DNA of 64,000 bases. Source: an uncultured Oscillospiraceae bacterium (GTDB taxonomy: Bacteria > Bacillota > Clostridia > Oscillospirales > Oscillospiraceae). Shown here in pieces: positions 46,725 through 54,769 of this stretch (position 1 is its first letter; every line of letters begins with the position of its first letter). Both the position numbers and the translations under genes were made by a program. The stretch lies in contig CANRLF010000009.1 of NCBI GenBank assembly GCA_947631395.1, positions 1 to 64,000 on the forward strand. Reading direction: 5' to 3'. The notes beneath the pieces were generated by a model. It made no database searches and was not told where the DNA came from. It was given only the letters and a program-made list of their open reading frames with translations.

Positions 46725-48764
46725 TCACTGTATCTGCCTGTAATAGAGCCCGCCTGTGCGTGGAGCGGCGGAGGGGACGCCGTTTTTGTACTGTTCTATA
46801 ACAGTTTTGACCTCCTCCGGTGACTCGGTGGTGAAGCTCAGGGTCAAAAAGTCGAGCTTTGGCAGTCTTTTCTCCGCTATGTGCAATGGCACAGAATTTA
46901 AAAGTGTGCCGTACCTCCGCTCTGAGCATATCACCGGGAATTTTACGCCCCGGCGGTCCGTGAGCTCCCGGCGGCCGTCACATCCGCCGCACCCGCCTTT
47001 GCCCCTGACGGGGCAGGCCCGAAAGCGCATGAGGGGCAGTCTGCCGTAGGCCACTATCCCCCGGGGGATCGACCCGCCCAGGGCGGCGATCCTGCCAATG
47101 CCCAGCTCAAAAGACACGGTAGCGGCGGCAAGGCCCGCCCGCTCCAGCTCCAGAAGGGCCCCGGTGTTCATCACATTCATCCCCGCGCCCCCATAGGCCG
47201 ACATATTGAGCCTCCGGCCCAGTTCCACGCCGTAGAGATTATCGCATATCACGGCCCTGGCCCCCCGATCCCGGAGGGCCTCCAGTCTCAATTCCAGGTT
47301 GGCCCCGTCCCCGTCAAAATCCAATGTCGGGAGCTCAATTATCAACATATCCCCATGTTTTTCCACAAAATTGGAACTTTTTTCCGCTTCATTAATCGGC
47401 AGGATCACACGATTTATGGACATTTCTCCGGGAACTTGTTGAATGCTGTCGAAGCGTCCCCAAATTTCCGTGATTTTCCCACCATCTGTGGAATATTGGC
47501 TTATCCCGGAAATCGGTGGGTCCAGAAGCTTTAGCGGTACGGGTCTTCCCCGGCGGCGCGTCAGCTCCTCCAGAGCCTCCCGGCGTAGCGCGTTGAGGGC
47601 GGCGGCGGGCGCCATGAGCCCCGGCTCCACCTCGGCGTCAAAGCTTTTCACAAAGTACGGCGTCCCGCCGGTCTTCTCAAGGCTTTTCCTGGCGGTCTCG
47701 GCGTCGGTGGGGCGATTAACGGCGCTCTGGGGCTTATCGCCGGTGACGGTCACGCTCTCGCCCTCGCAATTTACCGTGAGCTCCGTTTTATCCGGCGTCA
47801 TTTTAAAGCTCATATTGACCGGCACGGACTGCCGCTCGCTCCGATAGAGTCCCGCCAGCCTTCCCAGTACTCCCTGGGCGGCGGTGACGTCCTCCTTCTC
47901 CCGGTAGCCGAACATCGTAATGTCCCGTTTGCCCGTAATGTAACCGTCGGTAAAGCCACTCCGGGAAAATACGGCCCTCAGTGTCTCCTCGTCCACAGGC
48001 TCGCCCCTGAGGGCCGCCCGCACCGCCGTGACGGCCGCCGCCACGTACTCCGGGCGCTTCATTCGTCCCTCGATCTTAAAGGAGGTCACTCCGGCCTCTG
48101 CCAGATCCCTTGCGTATTTTACATGGGACATGTCCTTTAAAGACAGGGCGTGACCACGCTCGCCGTTATTGAAATCAAGGCGGCAGGGCTGGGCGCAATA
48201 GCCCCGGTTGCCACTCCGGCCACCCAGCATTGAGCTCAAGTAGCACTGCCCCGAGGCGCACATACACAGCGCCCCGTGGATGAATACCTCCGTCTCTATA
48301 CCGCACCGGGCGGTGATGTGCTCTATCTCCTTTAATGTGAGCTCCCTTGCCAGCACAACTCTGGAAAAGCCCAGATCCGCGGCCATTTTCGCCCCGTCCA
48401 GGTTATGGACCGTCATCTGCGTGGATGCGTGGCGCTGAAGGTCCGGCACACGCTCACGAAACCTGGCGGCCACGCCCAGGTCCTGGATTATCACAGCGTC
48501 CGCTCCGGCCCGGGCTATCTCGTCGACCGTATCGTCAAGCCGCGGAAGCTCAGCGTCCATCACAAGCGTATTGACCGTGACGTGGGTCTTCAGGCCCCGG
48601 ACGTGGCAATAGGAGACGGCCTCGGAAAGCCGTCCCTCACCGAAATTTTCGGCGTTCTGTCGGGCGTTGAAGCCCCCGGCCCCGAGGTACACCGCGTCCG
48701 CCCCGCATCTTGCGGCGGCCACAAGCTGTTCCCATCCCCCGGCGGGGGCCAATACCTCAACCAT
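46725..48764 (-). CDS. U32-family peptidase, long form
   Basis: 679 residues. The N-terminal U32 domain (about 1-330) carries the family signature E-V-F-I-H-G-A-L-C-M-C-A-S-G-Q-C near 155-170, followed by G-N-R-G-Y-C-A-Q-P-C-R; the long C-terminal part (about 350-679) resembles DUF3656-type extensions and has another Cys-rich patch near 600 (C-P-V-R-G-K-G-G-C-G-G-C). U32 relatives in other bacteria act in tRNA or rRNA hydroxylation with Fe-S clusters as well as in collagenolysis, so an RNA-modification role is possible. It overlaps the second U32 gene by 8 bases. Confidence 0.9.
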   Translation of the reverse strand: MVEVLAPAGGWEQLVAAARCGADAVYLGAGGFNARQNAENFGEGRLSEAVSYCHVRGLKTHVTVNTLVMDAELPRLDDTVDEIARAGADAVIIQDLGVAARFRERVPDLQRHASTQMTVHNLDGAKMAADLGFSRVVLARELTLKEIEHITARCGIETEVFIHGALCMCASGQCYLSSMLGGRSGNRGYCAQPCRLDFNNGERGHALSLKDMSHVKYARDLAEAGVTSFKIEGRMKRPEYVAAAVTAVRAALRGEPVDEETLRAVFSRSGFTDGYITGKRDITMFGYREKEDVTAAQGVLGRLAGLYRSERQSVPVNMSFKMTPDKTELTVNCEGESVTVTGDKPQSAVNRPTDAETARKSLEKTGGTPYFVKSFDAEVEPGLMAPAAALNALRREALEELTRRRGRPVPLKLLDPPISGISQYSTDGGKITEIWGRFDSIQQVPGEMSINRVILPINEAEKSSNFVEKHGDMLIIELPTLDFDGDGANLELRLEALRDRGARAVICDNLYGVELGRRLNMSAYGGAGMNVMNTGALLELERAGLAAATVSFELGIGRIAALGGSIPRGIVAYGRLPLMRFRACPVRGKGGCGGCDGRRELTDRRGVKFPVICSERRYGTLLNSVPLHIAEKRLPKLDFLTLSFTTESPEEVKTVIEQYKNGVPSAAPRTGGLYYRQIQ

Positions 48765-49953
48765 CTTCCCGTCTCCTCAGAAAGTCCCCCGCTCCGGCGT
48801 CAATGCCGCAGGGGATATACAATATCTCGTTTGGGTGGGGCGCGGCGTCCCGCTCCTCCCCGGTGTCCGTCAGTATCCTCGTGACCTCGAAGCTCTCTGC
48901 CCTTCGCCCGGGGGACAGAATTTCAAGGGTCTGGCCCACCTTGAAATTATTCCGTTGCCTTACCTTCAAAAATCCGTCCCGGCTCTCAAGAATGTTCCCC
49001 ACGAACACGCACTCCTGCCGGTAGCGACCGTCGTTTGCGTGATTATTACGGACATACCCGTGGTAAAACCCGTCGGAGTACGGCCGGTGCTTCACGCCCT
49101 CCAGCTCCCGCCGACAATATTCGATGTCCCCTCCGTCAAGGGCCATGCGGTAGGCGTTGACGACGCTGGCCACATAGTAGGCGGTTTTCATCCGCCCCTC
49201 GATCTTAAAGGACGTGACTCCCGCGTCCCTGAGCTCCCCGAGCATGTCGATACAGCATAGGTCGTGGGAGCTCAAGATAGCCGTGTAGCCACCGTCCTCC
49301 TCTATGGGGAAATACTCCCCGGGACGCTTCTCCTCCATGAGGGCGTAGCTCCACCTGCAAGGCTGGGCGCACTCGCCCCGGTTGCCGCTCCTGCCTGTGA
49401 GATACGAGCTTATTATGCACCGGCCCGACACCGCCATACACATTGCCCCGTGGACGAACGCCTCAAGCTCCAGAGTTTTCGGCGTCATGGCCCGTATCCT
49501 CGCTATGTCCTCAACGGTCGTCTCTCTTGCCAGGACTATCCGCTTGACGCCTAGGTCATGGTAGGCCCTGGCGGAGGCGTAGTTCATACAGCTTGCCTGG
49601 GTGGACAGGTGTATCTCCAGCTCCGGCGCGGCCCTGCGTATTTCTGAGATGACCCCCAGGTCCGAAGCTATGACCGCGTCCGCGCCCATGTGGTAAAGCG
49701 TCCGGGCGTACTCACCGGCGAGAGGTATCTCCTCGTTTTTCGCGAGGGAGTTCAGTGCCACATAAAGCCGCTTTTTCTCCCGGTGGACCCGCTCCACCGC
49801 CGCGGTCATGGTGTCTCTGTCAAACCCCGCGGATTTTGCCCGGAGCTGAAGTGTCTCGCCGCCCACATAGACGGCGTCCGCGCCAAATCTCAGCGCCGCC
49901 TCCAGGCTCTCCATATCCCCCGCCGGGGCCAAAAGCTCCGCTCCCACTGTCAC
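48757..49953 (-). CDS. U32-family peptidase, short form
   Basis: 398 residues with the full signature E-A-F-V-H-G-A-M-C-M-A-V-S-G-R-C near 165 and G-N-R-G-E-C-A-Q-P-C-R near 190, plus a C-terminal beta-barrel-like domain (about 310-398). Similar to TrhP/YrrO-type proteins that modify tRNA wobble uridine. GTG start overlaps the dut stop by four bases. Tandem U32 genes are typical of Firmicutes. Confidence 0.92.
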   Translation of the reverse strand: MTVGAELLAPAGDMESLEAALRFGADAVYVGGETLQLRAKSAGFDRDTMTAAVERVHREKKRLYVALNSLAKNEEIPLAGEYARTLYHMGADAVIASDLGVISEIRRAAPELEIHLSTQASCMNYASARAYHDLGVKRIVLARETTVEDIARIRAMTPKTLELEAFVHGAMCMAVSGRCIISSYLTGRSGNRGECAQPCRWSYALMEEKRPGEYFPIEEDGGYTAILSSHDLCCIDMLGELRDAGVTSFKIEGRMKTAYYVASVVNAYRMALDGGDIEYCRRELEGVKHRPYSDGFYHGYVRNNHANDGRYRQECVFVGNILESRDGFLKVRQRNNFKVGQTLEILSPGRRAESFEVTRILTDTGEERDAAPHPNEILYIPCGIDAGAGDFLRRREDG

Positions 49954-50393
49954 TTACCTGTGGAGCCGAAGCCTCCGGCGCCCCGCTGTGTGTCGGAAAG
50001 CTCGTCGACCTCCGTAAACTCCGTGAAGGCCACCGGCATCACGACCATCTGGGCGATCCTCTGCCCAGGCGACACGGTAGCCGGTTTATTTGAGTGGTTC
50101 ATCAGCGCCACCATATACTCCCCCCGGTAATCGGAATCCGCCACGCCCACCTTGTTGGCCGGGGCGAGACCGGTCTTGGAGGCAAGGCCGCTCCTGGCGA
50201 AGATGAAAGCCGCGTAACCCACGGGTATCTCGGCGGCAAGGCCGGTATGTATGAACACCGTCTCGCCGGGAGCGATCACGATGTCATCATCCAGCACGGC
50301 GCACAGGTCCGCGCCCGCGGCAAATTCCGAGCCCCGGACCGGCGTCACCGCACGGGGATCCAGCTTTTTTATTTTTACAGTCACCTTTTCCAT
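49950..50393 (-). CDS. dut: dUTP diphosphatase
   Basis: Removes dUTP and supplies dUMP; trimeric enzyme, 147 residues. All five motifs are visible: G-A-D-L-C-A near 27, A-R-S-G-L-A near 66, G-V-A-D-S-D-Y-R-G-E near 84, R-I-A-Q-M-V near 110 and the C-terminal R-G-A-G-G-F-G-S-T-G. It lies between trxB and the U32 pair, overlapping the latter by four bases. Confidence 0.97.
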   Translation of the reverse strand: MEKVTVKIKKLDPRAVTPVRGSEFAAGADLCAVLDDDIVIAPGETVFIHTGLAAEIPVGYAAFIFARSGLASKTGLAPANKVGVADSDYRGEYMVALMNHSNKPATVSPGQRIAQMVVMPVAFTEFTEVDELSDTQRGAGGFGSTGK

Positions 50394-50438
50394 GTCATTT
50401 TTCCCTTTCTGTATCTTTATCGGAACCGCAGTCGGTAC

Positions 50439-51356
50439 TCACCTTCGCATGTTCTCGTACCTCGACGCCGCAGTTCCGGCCACGGCCCCGTCGGAGGCCG
50501 CCGTCACCAGCTGGCGTAAGGACTTTGCCCTGCAGTCCCCGGCCACGTATACCCCCGGCGTGCCCGTCTCGCAGTCCTCACCGGCCAGGATATAACCGGC
50601 GTCGTCGAGCCTGCATATGTTTTCAAACCGCTTGGTATCCGGCACCATACCGATGGCGGTGAACACCCCGGGCGTGGGAAGCTCCCTCTCCTCCCCGGTC
50701 TCAACGTCCCTGACCGTCATGGCCCGGACCCTGCCGTTCCCGTCCGCGAGGATCTGCGTGGGGATGCACGGAGTCAAAAATTCAACATTTGTCTTACTTT
50801 TCGCCGCCTCAATGAGGTGCCTCTCCGCCCTAAATTCCCGTCTTCTGTGGACGATGTAAACCTTTTCACATATCCCCGCAAGGTATAGGGCGTCCTCGAA
50901 GGCCGTGTTGCCACCGCCCACCACCGCCACGGGCCTACCCCTGAAAAAGGCCCCGTCGCAGGAAGCGCAGGTGGACACACCCCTGCCGGAAAGCTCCGCG
51001 GCTCCCGGGCAGTCAAGCTTCCGGTGACCGGCGCCGGTGGCGATGATGACGGCCATCGCCTCATAGTCGCCCTTTGCTGTTTTGACAAGCTTCGTGTCCC
51101 CGCGAAGCTCGACTCCGGTGACCTCTGCGCTTTTCAGCTCCGCGCCGAGATCCAGCGCCTGTCTTTGCCAGTTGTCCGCCAGCCGCCAGCCCTCGATGGA
51201 GCTGATAGCCGGGAAGTTCTCTACGTTTTGGGAATTGATTATCTGCCCACCGCAGACGGTGATCTCGAGTATTAGCGTGGACAGTCCCGCCCTTCTAGCG
51301 TAGACCGCCGCCGTCAGCCCCGCGGGGCCGCCTCCGATTATTATAAGGTCGTACAT
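50439..51356 (-). CDS. trxB: Thioredoxin reductase
   Basis: NADPH-dependent flavoprotein of 305 residues that reduces thioredoxin. FAD-binding G-G-G-P-A-G near 9-14, redox C-A-S-C near 133, NADPH-binding G-G-G-N-T-A near 149 and the second FAD motif G-D-C near 275 are present. ATG at 51356 has GGAGG upstream. Divergent from trxA, about 100 bases away; a TATACT -10 lies at 51387-51392 on the minus strand. Confidence 0.96.
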   Translation of the reverse strand: MYDLIIIGGGPAGLTAAVYARRAGLSTLILEITVCGGQIINSQNVENFPAISSIEGWRLADNWQRQALDLGAELKSAEVTGVELRGDTKLVKTAKGDYEAMAVIIATGAGHRKLDCPGAAELSGRGVSTCASCDGAFFRGRPVAVVGGGNTAFEDALYLAGICEKVYIVHRRREFRAERHLIEAAKSKTNVEFLTPCIPTQILADGNGRVRAMTVRDVETGEERELPTPGVFTAIGMVPDTKRFENICRLDDAGYILAGEDCETGTPGVYVAGDCRAKSLRQLVTAASDGAVAGTAASRYENMRR

Positions 51357-51409
51357 ACGCTCCTCCAAGTAAAATTATCTGTATGTAGTATAACACAAGT
51401 TTAAATAAA

Positions 51410-51438
51410 TTGACATGTATTGTGGAAAGAATTATAAT
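51410..51438 (+). promoter_or_regulatory. Promoter of trxA
   Basis: Consensus TTGACA (51410-51415) and TATAAT (51433-51438) with a 17-base spacer. Confidence 0.9.
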
Positions 51439-51462
51439 AAATAAAAAAAGGAGGTCATTAAT

Positions 51463-51771
51463 ATGGCTGAGATTATAAATAAGGACTCGTTTGATGAGAA
51501 GGTCCTGGGCTCCGACGTTCCCGTGGTCGTGGATTTCTTCGCCACCTGGTGCGGGCCATGCAGGATGCTCTCCCCGATACTTGAGGAGATAGAGGGTGAC
51601 AAGGCCGGGGCGGTCCGCTTTTACAAGGTCGACGTGGACCAGTCCCCTGAGCTCGCCATGAGCTACAACGTCGTGAGCGTACCGACCCTGGTGCTGTTTA
51701 AGGGCGGCGCCCCCGTTTCCACCTCCGTGGGCCTCGCGCCGAGGTCCAAGCTGGAGTCCTTCATCGGCTGA
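51463..51771 (+). CDS. trxA: Thioredoxin
   Basis: Small dithiol protein of 102 residues, cytosolic electron donor. Active site W-C-G-P-C (Cys30, Cys33) and the cis-Pro loop S-V-P-T near 72 are intact. Paired divergently with trxB, its reductase. GGAGG precedes the ATG. Confidence 0.98.
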   Translation: MAEIINKDSFDEKVLGSDVPVVVDFFATWCGPCRMLSPILEEIEGDKAGAVRFYKVDVDQSPELAMSYNVVSVPTLVLFKGGAPVSTSVGLAPRSKLESFIG

Positions 51772-51785
51772 GGTACAAAATTTAT

Positions 51786-51819
51786 CCCCCGCGCCGGCTC
51801 GGCTCGGGGGACGGTTTTT
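51786..51819 (+). terminator. Terminator of trxA
   Basis: Imperfect stem CCCCCG-GCCG/CGGC-CGGGGG, then ACGGTTTTT. Confidence 0.75.
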
Positions 51820-51826
51820 AATGTTC

Positions 51827-52009
51827 TCAGATGTCCGCGAAGACCTCTACCTCCTCCGGAGTAAACTCCGGCGCGGGCGCCTGGTCCTTCTTCTTACCCA
51901 GGGAGCGCATGAGCTCCTCTATCTGCTTGCGGAAAACTATGACTGCCGTCACGGCGGTGGCAACAGTGGCGATCACCGACAGGAGAACGGCTATGCTCTT
52001 CTTGCTCAC
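51827..52009 (-). CDS. Small single-pass membrane protein
   Basis: 60 residues, no family recognised. One membrane helix (about residues 5-23, A-V-L-L-S-V-I-A-T-V-A-T-A-V-T-A-V) and a charged cytoplasmic tail ending acidic. GTG at 52009 has GGGAGGT upstream; an ATG eight codons earlier is the alternative. Convergent with trxA. Confidence 0.65.
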   Translation of the reverse strand: MSKKSIAVLLSVIATVATAVTAVIVFRKQIEELMRSLGKKKDQAPAPEFTPEEVEVFADI

Positions 52010-52170
52010 GGTCTGACCTCCCTTCTTGCGCATATTTTACACTATTTCGCCGGATAATTCAATACCCACTTGCCTGACTTTTCCGTAAAAATACCGGATA
52101 TTGTCCCCACTTTGGCATTGCTTTGCTGTCTGCGGCGACTTTAAGGGCAAAAAATAGTGGATTTACCATC

Positions 52171-52199
52171 TTGTATACATCGGTTTTTTGTATTATAAT
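52171..52199 (+). promoter_or_regulatory. Promoter of asp23-fakA
   Basis: TTGTAT (52171-52176), 17-base spacer, TATAAT (52194-52199). Confidence 0.8.
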
Positions 52200-52233
52200 A
52201 ATTTAACACGACTTTATTAAAAGGGGTGTATAT

Positions 52234-52584
52234 ATGGTCAGATTTAAAACGGCCCAGGGGACGGTGTCCATCGCGCCTGAGGTCATCACCACTCTGGTGG
52301 GCGACGCGGCCACCAGCTGCTTCGGCGTCAAGGGTATGGCTATGCGCTCCGTCACTGACGGACTGGTGCACCTTTTGAAGCCCGAGGCCATGGGCCGGGG
52401 CGTCCATATCGCTTACGGGGAGGATTACATCCTCATTGACCTGCATATCGTCGTCGACCAGGGCGTGAATATTCCGGTCCTGTGCGGCAGTATAATCAGC
52501 GAGGTCAAATACAAGGTGACCGAGGCCACCGGCATTGACGTCAGATCCGTCGATGTGTTTGTAGACTCGATAAGTATTGATTGA
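52234..52584 (+). CDS. Asp23/Gls24-family protein
   Basis: 116 residues, the YloU-type member commonly encoded just before fakA/yloV. Blocks G-T-V-S-I-A-P-E-V near 10 and I-D-L-H-I-V-V near 70 fit the family. Thought to work at the envelope in stress homeostasis; exact role open. The stop shares bases with the region where fakA translation begins. Confidence 0.92.
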   Translation: MVRFKTAQGTVSIAPEVITTLVGDAATSCFGVKGMAMRSVTDGLVHLLKPEAMGRGVHIAYGEDYILIDLHIVVDQGVNIPVLCGSIISEVKYKVTEATGIDVRSVDVFVDSISID

Positions 52585-52598
52585 TGGAGGACAAAGCC

Positions 52599-54287
52599 TT
52601 GGTACAGTCGATAGATGCCGCCCTTATGAAGTCAATGATCATCTCCGGCGCGGCGCTCCTGGAGCAGAATAAGAAACAGATAAACGAGCTCAACGTCTTC
52701 CCCGTACCTGACGGCGATACGGGCACGAACATGAGCCTTACGCTCAATTCCGGCGTCACCGCCCTCAAGAGCTCCGGCTACACCACCGTCACCGCCTGCG
52801 CTGACGCGGTGGCCAGCGCCCTTTTGCGGGGCGCCAGGGGCAACTCCGGCGTAATACTCTCCCTTCTCTTCCGTGGCATCGGCAAGAGCCTCAAGGGCAA
52901 GGACGTATGCTCCGCCGCCGATTTCGCCGCCGCACTCACCCGTGGCGTTGAGGTGGCCTACAAGGCCGTCATGCGCCCCACCGAGGGGACCATACTCACC
53001 GTCTCGCGTCTCACCGCCGACGCGGCCCGTACATATTGCGAGTCCGGCGACGACCTGGCGGCCCTCTTTGACGCCATGATTTCCGCCGGGGACGAGGCCC
53101 TGGCCGGGACCATCGACCAGAACCCGGTCCTCAAAAAGGCCGGCGTGGTGGACGCCGGCGGCAAGGGCTTCATGTGCATACTGCGCGGGATGCTCTCCGC
53201 CATTGTCGGCAACCCCATTGAGCACGTCGCTTCCGACGAGGACGCCAGCGAGGGCGCGGATTTCGCAAGCCTTTCCGACGAGGAGATAACCTTTGCCTTC
53301 GACACCGTCTTTATTGTCCGTAAAAATGACCCGGATGTGGACCTGGACCCCTTCCGGGAGTACCTGAGCTCCATCGGCGACAGCCTGGTGATTGGCGAGG
53401 ACGACGAGGCCTTCAAGGTCCATGTCCACACCAACACCCCCGGCGACGCCCTGAACGCCGCCCAGCAGTATGGCGTTCTGGAGCTGGCCAAGATAGAGAA
53501 CATGGTCACCCAGCGTGACGACCTGGCCGCCGGACGAAAGGCCCAGTCCACCGACGACCTGGAGGCCGCGGAGAAGGAGCTGGAGGCCATGGAGCAACAG
53601 CAGTCCGAGCCCGTAGACGTGCCCCCGGAGAGGGCCTACGGCCTGGTGGCCGTCTGCGCGGGAGCAGGTATGCAGGCCGTATTCAAGAACCTGGGCGTGG
53701 ACGCCGTTGTTACCGGCGGCCAGACCATGAACCCCTCTACCGAGGACATCTTAAGGGCCGTTCAGTCCGTCCCCGCCGAGACCGTCTTTGTCCTTCCGAA
53801 TAACAAGAACATAATAATGGCCGCTCAGCAGTGCGACAGGCTCACGGAGAAAAACGTGGTGGTGATCCCCTCAAAGACCGTCCCACAGGGCATCTCCGCC
53901 CTGGTGTGCTTCGACGACACCCTGGACGCCGAGGAGCTGACGGATGCCATGACCGACGCCTGTGGCACCGTGCACACGGCTCTGGTGACTTACGCGGCCA
54001 GGGATTCGGAATTTGACGGCGAGGAGATCCACGCCGGTGAGTATCTCGCCCTTCTGGAAAACCAGCTCCTCTGCAATACCTCGGACCTTGCACAGCTCAT
54101 CGGCGGCATCGCCGACGCCGTGCGGGACTTCGACCCGGAGGTCCTGACGGTCTTTTACGGTGAGGACGTCACAGAGGACGCCGCCCAGGCCGTGGCCGAC
54201 AAGCTCCAGTCCGCCTTCCCCGACGCCGACACCCAGCTCATCTCCGGTGGCCAGCCGGTATACTACTACATGATCTCCGCTGAGTAA
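52599..54287 (+). CDS. fakA: Fatty-acid kinase catalytic subunit (DAK domain)
   Basis: Phosphorylates exogenous fatty acids bound to a FakB (DegV-type) partner for phospholipid synthesis. About 562 residues: N-terminal Dak2-type kinase domain (about 10-200) with N-V-F-P-V-P-D-G-D-T-G-T-N-M near 33 and G-A-R-G-N-S-G-V near 86; middle domain; C-terminal DegV-like domain (about 345-562). The TTG at 52599 has GGAGG eight bases upstream and gives the normal N-terminus; the ATG at 52584 has none. A DegV partner is encoded at 57311-58183. Confidence 0.93.
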   Translation: MVQSIDAALMKSMIISGAALLEQNKKQINELNVFPVPDGDTGTNMSLTLNSGVTALKSSGYTTVTACADAVASALLRGARGNSGVILSLLFRGIGKSLKGKDVCSAADFAAALTRGVEVAYKAVMRPTEGTILTVSRLTADAARTYCESGDDLAALFDAMISAGDEALAGTIDQNPVLKKAGVVDAGGKGFMCILRGMLSAIVGNPIEHVASDEDASEGADFASLSDEEITFAFDTVFIVRKNDPDVDLDPFREYLSSIGDSLVIGEDDEAFKVHVHTNTPGDALNAAQQYGVLELAKIENMVTQRDDLAAGRKAQSTDDLEAAEKELEAMEQQQSEPVDVPPERAYGLVAVCAGAGMQAVFKNLGVDAVVTGGQTMNPSTEDILRAVQSVPAETVFVLPNNKNIIMAAQQCDRLTEKNVVVIPSKTVPQGISALVCFDDTLDAEELTDAMTDACGTVHTALVTYAARDSEFDGEEIHAGEYLALLENQLLCNTSDLAQLIGGIADAVRDFDPEVLTVFYGEDVTEDAAQAVADKLQSAFPDADTQLISGGQPVYYYMISAE

Positions 54288-54298
54288 AAGAAAATTTA

Positions 54299-54331
54299 AA
54301 GGCTTCCCTCAAATGAGGGGAGCCTTTTTTT
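54299..54331 (+). terminator. Terminator of asp23-fakA
   Basis: Stem AAGGCT-CCCTC/GAGGG-AGCCTT with AAAT loop, then T7. Confidence 0.9.
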
Positions 54332-54342
54332 GCTTTTTCCTA

Positions 54343-54371
54343 TTGACAACATGCTCCTACAAGTGTAGTAT
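54343..54371 (+). promoter_or_regulatory. Promoter of the BlaI/BlaR1-like unit
   Basis: TTGACA (54343-54348), 17-base spacer, TAGTAT (54366-54371). Confidence 0.75.
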
Positions 54372-54393
54372 AGTGCCATGCTTACAGTTGTAG
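54357..54393. promoter_or_regulatory. Two BlaI-type operators
   Basis: Two TACA-N2-TGTA dyads: CTACA-AG-TGTAG (54357-54368), which overlaps the -10, and TTACA-GT-TGTAG (54382-54393), which overlaps the ribosome-site region. They match the MecI/BlaI consensus core. Confidence 0.85.
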
Positions 54394-54403
54394 GAGGCGC
54401 AAA

Positions 54404-54766
54404 ATGAGACTTTCTGACCGTGAATGGACAGTGCTGGACGCCCTGTGGGAGTCCGGCGGGGCGACACTTGGGGAGCTCACCGGAGCTCTGGCTGAGCGGA
54501 CGGAGTGGAACAGAAATACCGTTCTCACATACCTCACCCGCATGGAGGCCAAGGGGCTGGTGTCCATCGACAAGGACGGCTCTCCCCGGCGCTACCGGGC
54601 GGCGCTGAGCCGTGAGCAGTGCCGCTCCGAGGCGAGACGCGGCTTTCTTGAAAGCGTATACCACGGTTCCGCCGGTGATCTGGTGGCAGCGTTTTTGAAG
54701 GACAGCTCCATCTCCCGGGAGGAGAAGGAGCGGCTTCAGAAGCTCTTGGACGATATGGAGGTGTAA
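54404..54766 (+). CDS. BlaI/MecI-family repressor
   Basis: Winged-helix repressor of 120 residues: L-S-D-R-E-W-T-V-L-D-A-L-W near 3-15, R-N-T-V-L-T-Y-L-T-R-M recognition helix near 37-47 and a C-terminal dimer domain with the protease-sensitive junction near 95-105. It should be cleaved by the M56 protease encoded next. Binds the two dyads in its own promoter. Confidence 0.93.
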   Translation: MRLSDREWTVLDALWESGGATLGELTGALAERTEWNRNTVLTYLTRMEAKGLVSIDKDGSPRRYRAALSREQCRSEARRGFLESVYHGSAGDLVAAFLKDSSISREEKERLQKLLDDMEV

Positions 54767-54769
54767 AGG

